A stretch of DNA of 64,000 nt, from NCBI GenBank assembly GCA_943787175.1, contig CALSLK010000002.1:62001-126000 (forward strand), in the 5' to 3' direction. Of the stretch, positions 60,042-64,000 are shown piece after piece; the stretch's first letter is position 1; every line of letters starts with the position of its first letter. The notes beneath the pieces were generated by a model. That model saw nothing but the letters and a program-made list of their open reading frames with translations, was not told the DNA's origin and did no database searches. The translations under genes were made by a program, and so were the position numbers. The DNA comes from an uncultured Alphaproteobacteria bacterium (GTDB taxonomy: Bacteria; Pseudomonadota; Alphaproteobacteria; SP197).

Positions 60042-61429
60042 CCGCAGATCCCAAGAATCCGAACAATGATCCCGGCCAGGCCGAGGGATCGGATGAGAGG
60101 TACGAGGCCGTTGAAACAACGTTGGCCGTGGCATCCGATGACCCCGTCGACGTGGAACTGACCGGCGAAGCGCTGAAAGAGGATGGTGACGCAGAGAATG
60201 CGCCCGGGACGACCCGGGAACAGGCGTCTGGTTCGGGGAGCCGCGCCTTGACGCTGTTTCTGGTCGTGGTGCTCAGCCTGGCAGCGGCCGCCGTAGGCGC
60301 CGCACTGGGCCCTCGCATCCTGCCCCAGGAGTCCGATTCCGGTTTGGCCTCCCTGCAAACCCAACTATCTGCGTTGCAGTCAGAAGTGGCGTCCCTCAAA
60401 AGCGCATCAGGCCAGGACGCGGCGTTGACGGCACGCATGGACACCCTGGAAACCAAACTTGGTTCGCTGGATGATCTTCAGGCCCGTCTGAGCGATGCCG
60501 AACTGGCCGTTGCCGCGCTTGCAGCAGAAGCACCCGATGCCGACACACAACGGCTCGATGCGCTTGCCGCAAGGGTCGACTCGCTTGAGGCCGCCCCGGC
60601 GGTCGTGCCCCAGTCTGGTGACAACGCCACCACGAGCGAACCGGTGACCAGCGTGGAAATGGCAGAATTGCGCGATCGCGCACGGGCCCTGATCGAACGG
60701 ATTGAAGCACTGCCGCAAGGCAGCTTTGCCACCCTCGACGGCCTGGATGCACGACTGGCTGCGCTTGAGGCGGCAATGCAGGCCAATGCGGCCGCGTTGG
60801 GTCAGGTCTCCACCGTTGATACGGCTGTGGGCGCGCTGGGTGACCAGCTTGCCAGTCTTCAGGCTGACCTTGATGCGCTCGAAAAGCGCGCGGTTGATCC
60901 GGGATCGGCCTTCGTCCTGGCAACCGGCCAGTTGCGCGAAGCGGTTGCCATCGGCAACGCCTATCGCGACCGGCTGGAAGCAGCCTCCGCGCTGGCGCCT
61001 GATGATGCCGTCGCCGCATCGTCCCTGCAGACGCTTTCGTCGCATGCCGACAAGGGCATTGCGACGACCCGATCACTGGGCGCGCGTTTGCCCGATGCGA
61101 TCTCCGACGCAGTCACGGCCGAGCGCGTGGCCACGTCAGACGGCATCCTCGATCAGACGCTGGCCAGGCTCGAGGGGCTTGTGAGTATCCGCCGGGTCGA
61201 TGGCCAGGCTGAAGGTGCCGATGCCGATGCCGTGACGTCGCGGGCCGAGGCACTGTTCAACGCCGGAAATCTCGATGCGGTGCTCAAGGAACTGGAGGGA
61301 CTTTCCGACGAGGCTGCCGGCGCAATGTCGGACTGGATCGAGGACGCCAGGGCGCATCTTGATGCTCAGGCGGCCCTGGATGACCTGCACGACCGCGCCA
61401 TCGCGCTGGTCGGCGGCACGGTGAACTGA
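60038..61429 (+). CDS. Mitofilin-like membrane protein (COG4223 type)
   Basis: About 463 residues from ATG 60038 (ATGA overlap with hemD). A cytoplasmic acidic region (residues 1-65) is followed by one membrane helix (ALTLFLVVVLSLAAAAVGAA), then a long coiled coil (about 100-280; LQTQLSALQSEVASLKSASG and repeated heptads) and a C-terminal domain with DGQAEGADADAVTSRAEALF. It is the alphaproteobacterial homologue of mitochondrial Mic60, found between hemD and hemY-like genes, and probably shapes the inner membrane in the periplasm. Confidence 0.85.
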   Translation: MTADPKNPNNDPGQAEGSDERYEAVETTLAVASDDPVDVELTGEALKEDGDAENAPGTTREQASGSGSRALTLFLVVVLSLAAAAVGAALGPRILPQESDSGLASLQTQLSALQSEVASLKSASGQDAALTARMDTLETKLGSLDDLQARLSDAELAVAALAAEAPDADTQRLDALAARVDSLEAAPAVVPQSGDNATTSEPVTSVEMAELRDRARALIERIEALPQGSFATLDGLDARLAALEAAMQANAAALGQVSTVDTAVGALGDQLASLQADLDALEKRAVDPGSAFVLATGQLREAVAIGNAYRDRLEAASALAPDDAVAASSLQTLSSHADKGIATTRSLGARLPDAISDAVTAERVATSDGILDQTLARLEGLVSIRRVDGQAEGADADAVTSRAEALFNAGNLDAVLKELEGLSDEAAGAMSDWIEDARAHLDAQAALDDLHDRAIALVGGTVN

Positions 61430-61432
61430 GCC

Positions 61433-62764
61433 ATGATCGCTCTTTTCTTCTATCTCGTCCTGATCGCGTGTGCGGTTGCCCTGGTCATCTGGCTTGTCGA
61501 CATGGGTGGCGAAGTCTCCATGGTCTGGGGTGCCTATGAGGTCACGACCACGGTGCCGCTGCTGATTCTAGGGATCGTGGCGCTGACGATCACCCTGCTT
61601 GTTGTCTTTGCGATTGTCGGGTGGCTCTGGCGCGGCCCGGGTCGCTTGAAAAAGGCGGTGGTTCAGCGCCGCCGCGAAAAGGGCTACGAGGCGTTGACCT
61701 CGGGTCTTGTCGCTGTCGCCGCCGGTGATGCCGCAGAGGCGCGTCGCCACGCCGCAAAGGCTGACAACCTCCTGGGTCATCCGCCGCTCACCCTGCTCCT
61801 GACAGCGCAGGCGGCACAACTTGATGGCGATGGTGAAGCAGCCGAGCGCCATTTCGAAGCGATGCTCGAGCGCCCGGAAACGGAATTTCTGGGACTGCGC
61901 GGCCTGATGATGGCTGCCTTTCGACGGGGCGATCATGACAGCGCACGCGAATATGCCCGACGGGCGCATGCGCTGCGCCCGGATGCACGCTGGGCTGCCG
62001 AAGCCGTGTTCGATCTCCAGACGCTCGAAGGCGACTGGAAAGGTGCCCAACAGACTCTCGAAGCCGCGCGGGATCGCCGTGCGATCGGTGTCGATGTCAC
62101 ACGCCAGCGCCGTGCCGTGCTGCTGGTCGAGGAGGGCCGTCAGGCGCTGGAGGATCTTGATCGCGCCGGTGCCCTGCGCCGCGCCAAGGAGGCCCATGCC
62201 GAGTCGCCGGACCTGGTGCCGGCAACCACGCTTCTTGCCCGTTTGCTGATTGATGATCAGAAGCTGCGCGCTGCTTCCAGGGTGATCGAGAAAGGCTGGG
62301 CCGCGACGCCACATCCCGACCTGGCCCAACTCTATGTCGAGACGGGCCGGGATTCCGGGGTTACCCATTACAAGCGGATCAGCAAGCTCGTTTCGCTGGC
62401 ACCCGATGCACGGGAATCCCATATTGCCGCGACCAGGGCTGCGCTCGACAGTGACCTGACCGGTGAAGCACGCCGTCATCTCGCCGAGATCGGTGATGAA
62501 CCCGTCACGACTCGCGTCGCACGTCTTTGGGCTGAACTTGAAGAGGCCGAAGGCCATGCCGAACAGGCCGACATCTGGTTGCGGCGTGCCGTCGATGCCG
62601 AGCCCGAGGTGACCTGGCAATGCGACCGCTGTGGCACCGTGTCGGACACGTGGTCGGCTGTGTGTGACGGTTGCGGGGCGTTCGATACCGCGGTCTGGCG
62701 CACGCCGGGTCGGTTAGAATCGTCGGTTTCGGGTGTGCCTGCCTCGCTGTTACCGGGCTCCTAG
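61433..62764 (+). CDS. HemY-like tetratricopeptide membrane protein
   Basis: A protein of 443 residues. Two membrane helices (IALFFYLVLIACAVALVIWL and LLILGIVALTITLLVVFAIV), then TPR-type helices: GYEALTSGLVAVAAGDAAEA, LLLTAQAAQLDGDGEAAERH, AHALRPDARWAAEAVFDLQT. The C-terminus has a zinc-ribbon-like pair, CDRCGTVSDTWSAVCDGCGA. The hemY-type protein follows hemC-hemD in many proteobacteria; it is not the protoporphyrinogen oxidase of the same name. Its role is unknown, possibly heme enzyme assembly. Confidence 0.85.
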   Translation: MIALFFYLVLIACAVALVIWLVDMGGEVSMVWGAYEVTTTVPLLILGIVALTITLLVVFAIVGWLWRGPGRLKKAVVQRRREKGYEALTSGLVAVAAGDAAEARRHAAKADNLLGHPPLTLLLTAQAAQLDGDGEAAERHFEAMLERPETEFLGLRGLMMAAFRRGDHDSAREYARRAHALRPDARWAAEAVFDLQTLEGDWKGAQQTLEAARDRRAIGVDVTRQRRAVLLVEEGRQALEDLDRAGALRRAKEAHAESPDLVPATTLLARLLIDDQKLRAASRVIEKGWAATPHPDLAQLYVETGRDSGVTHYKRISKLVSLAPDARESHIAATRAALDSDLTGEARRHLAEIGDEPVTTRVARLWAELEEAEGHAEQADIWLRRAVDAEPEVTWQCDRCGTVSDTWSAVCDGCGAFDTAVWRTPGRLESSVSGVPASLLPGS

Positions 62765-62823
62765 TTCAGGCTCATTAAGGTGGCCGGGGCTCCAACCTTC
62801 AGGGAGACTGGTAGCGCATTCAC

Positions 62824-62957
62824 TCAGTAGGCGCCGCGGCGGGCGAGCACTGCTGGAATTGTCTTGAGCATGATCGTGAAATCCAGCCAGAGCGACCAGT
62901 TCTTGGCGTACCAGAGATCAAAGGCCACACGCGTGTCATGTCTGCCGTCAGCGCCTT
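62824..62957 (-). pseudogene. C-terminal remnant of a bacterial sugar transferase
   Basis: The last 38 or so residues read RVAFDLWYAKNWSLWLDFTI and end VLARRGAY and stop. This is the conserved end of undecaprenyl-phosphate glycosyl-phosphotransferases (WcaJ/EpsL type; DL.Y..NWSLW.D). The start and catalytic part are missing where the IS begins at about 62958. It probably once initiated exopolysaccharide synthesis. Confidence 0.65.
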
Positions 62958-63025
62958 TGGGACAGATTGAGTGGTTTTCATAAGGGAGTTTTTCTGGCTC
63001 ATCGCAGTGACCGTAGGGAACGAAG

Positions 63026-63400
63026 ATGAGGCAGAAAACCATGAGCAAGAGCGCCCCGGCAGAACAGGCCATCCGCGACATTCGGCGCAAGACGCGCAAG
63101 CGTTATTCGGCTGAGGAGAAGATCCGGATCGTGTTATCGGGCCTGCGCGGCGAGGAGAGCATCGCGGCTTTATGTCGCCATGAAGGCATCGCCGAGGGTC
63201 TTTATTACAGTTGGTCCAAGGAGTTCCTGGAGGCTGGCAAGAAGCGCCTTGCCGGCGACACGGCGCGTCAGGCCAGCAGTCCCGAGGTTAAGACACTGCG
63301 TGTCGAAGCCCGCGATCTCAAGGAGGCGCTGGCCGAACAGATACTGGAGAACCGGTTACTCAAAAAAAGCATGATCGGGGATGGGGGAGACGAGGAATGA
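63026..63400 (+). CDS. IS transposase OrfA-type protein (third element)
   Basis: A protein of 124 residues: KTRKRYSAEEKIRIVLSGLR, HTH region GEESIAALCRHEGIAEGLYY, SWSKEFLEAGKKRLAGD and a helical tail LKEALAEQILENRLLKKS. This is the IS3-type DNA-binding subunit. Its stop overlaps the start of the next gene (ATGA). Confidence 0.85.
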   Translation: MRQKTMSKSAPAEQAIRDIRRKTRKRYSAEEKIRIVLSGLRGEESIAALCRHEGIAEGLYYSWSKEFLEAGKKRLAGDTARQASSPEVKTLRVEARDLKEALAEQILENRLLKKSMIGDGGDEE

Positions 63401-64000
63401 GATATCCCGCATCTGAGAAACTGGAAATCATCAGGCTGGTCGAAGGCTCTCATCTACCGGTCCGGCGGACGTTGGATAAGCTGGGCATCCCGAGCACGAC
63501 GTTTTACCGGTGGTACGACCGGTATCGAGGTGGAGGCGGCCTTGATGACCGCACCAGTGGCCCCGGTCGGGTGTGGAACCGCATCCCCGACGATGTGCGC
63601 CAGCAGATCGTGGAGATGGCCCTGGATGAGCCGGAACTATCGTCCAGGGAACTGGCCGTGAGGTTCACTGACACGAGACGCTATTTTGTCTCAGAAGCGT
63701 CTGTCTACCGGCTGCTCAAGGCCCACGACCTGATCACCAGCCCGGCCTTCATCGTCATCAAGGCAGCGAATGAGTTCAAGGACAAGACCTCAGCTCCGAA
63801 CCAGCTCTGGCAGACCGACTTCACCTACTTCAAGGTCATCGGATGGGGATGGTTCTATCTGTCGACCATTCTCGACGACTACTCGCGCTACATCATCGCC
63901 TGGAAGCTGTGCACCACCATGAAGGCGGGCGATGTGACCCAGACACTGGAACTCGCGTTGGAAGCATCAGGCTGCGACCAGGCCGAGGTCATCCATAAAC
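63397..64000 (+). CDS. IS transposase OrfB-type protein (third element), partial
   Basis: From ATG 63397 to the window end, 201 codons present. HTH segments IIRLVEGSHLPVRRTLDKLG and ELAVRFTDTRRYFVSEASVY precede the integrase core with the first two acidic residues in LWQTDFTYFKVIGWGW and STILDDYSRYIIAWKL. The rest lies outside. It is a DDE transposase. Confidence 0.88.
   Translation, partial: MRYPASEKLEIIRLVEGSHLPVRRTLDKLGIPSTTFYRWYDRYRGGGGLDDRTSGPGRVWNRIPDDVRQQIVEMALDEPELSSRELAVRFTDTRRYFVSEASVYRLLKAHDLITSPAFIVIKAANEFKDKTSAPNQLWQTDFTYFKVIGWGWFYLSTILDDYSRYIIAWKLCTTMKAGDVTQTLELALEASGCDQAEVIHK

Larger units (their letters stand above)
62958..64000 (+). mobile_element. Third IS element (IS3/IS481-like), right end outside window
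   Basis: The left end is placed at about 62958 (TGGGACAGATTGAG), where the sugar transferase frame loses similarity. It carries an orfA-type and an orfB-type gene. Its right end and hence inverted repeats cannot be checked. It differs in sequence from both other IS types in the window. Confidence 0.6.

Overview
The window reads as a GC-rich alphaproteobacterial chromosome. The signs are an Irr-type Fur regulator, a YlxR/L7Ae fusion protein between nusA and infB, riboswitch-controlled bluB, a DUF1674 module, and a hemC-hemD-mitofilin-like-HemY operon. No rRNA, tRNA or CRISPR array was seen.

Layout. 1-6.3 kb: rubrerythrin (cut by the edge), irr, an epimerase, and a forward run of FAD oxidase, MaoC-like protein, acyl-CoA ligase and polysaccharide deacetylase. 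6.3-17.5 kb: a nitronate monooxygenase-like enzyme and the reverse-strand operon rimP-nusA-ylxR/L7Ae-infB-rbfA-truB-rpsO-pnp, which has a promoter plus early terminator at its head and a strong hairpin at its tail. 17.5-42 kb: a metabolic and regulatory mix (PhyH dioxygenase, M24 hydrolase, hotdog thioesterases, Sel1 lipoprotein, LysE exporter, bluB, amidase, MocR regulator, class III cyclase, agmatinase family, acetyl-CoA synthetase, creatininase family, carbonic anhydrase, TPP enzyme). Three copies of a 250-330 bp long-palindrome repeat lie in its gene-free gaps.

42,991-55,710 is a foreign block between two apparently identical, directly repeated 1,340-bp IS3-family elements. Its outer flanks share ATC, and the two sides rejoin into one secreted-protein gene, so the block behaves as a 12.7-kb composite transposon or translocatable unit. 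It carries a tandem array of small genes with a conserved 44-residue N-terminus and unrelated, often Cys-ending tails. That is the organisation of RiPP precursor families, although no modifying enzyme is present. The block also carries a second IS, phage-like small genes, a superinfection-immunity-like membrane protein, a nuclease-helicase of the Schlafen-group-3 (DUF2075) type, and two pentapeptide-repeat genes. The helicase gene and both pentapeptide genes share one duplicated leader sequence.

55.7-62.8 kb returns to housekeeping genes (YciI-like, gpsA, tsaD, hemC, hemD, mitofilin-like, HemY-like). At the right edge a third IS truncates a sugar transferase gene.

Quality caveat: many otherwise intact genes carry single-base indels (pnp, about eight in acs, carbonic anhydrase, EVE protein, the secreted protein, a transposase, a pentapeptide gene, probably the DUF1674/Sel1 pair). 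They cluster at 35.7-43 kb without other signs of decay, so assembly error is more likely than pseudogenisation.
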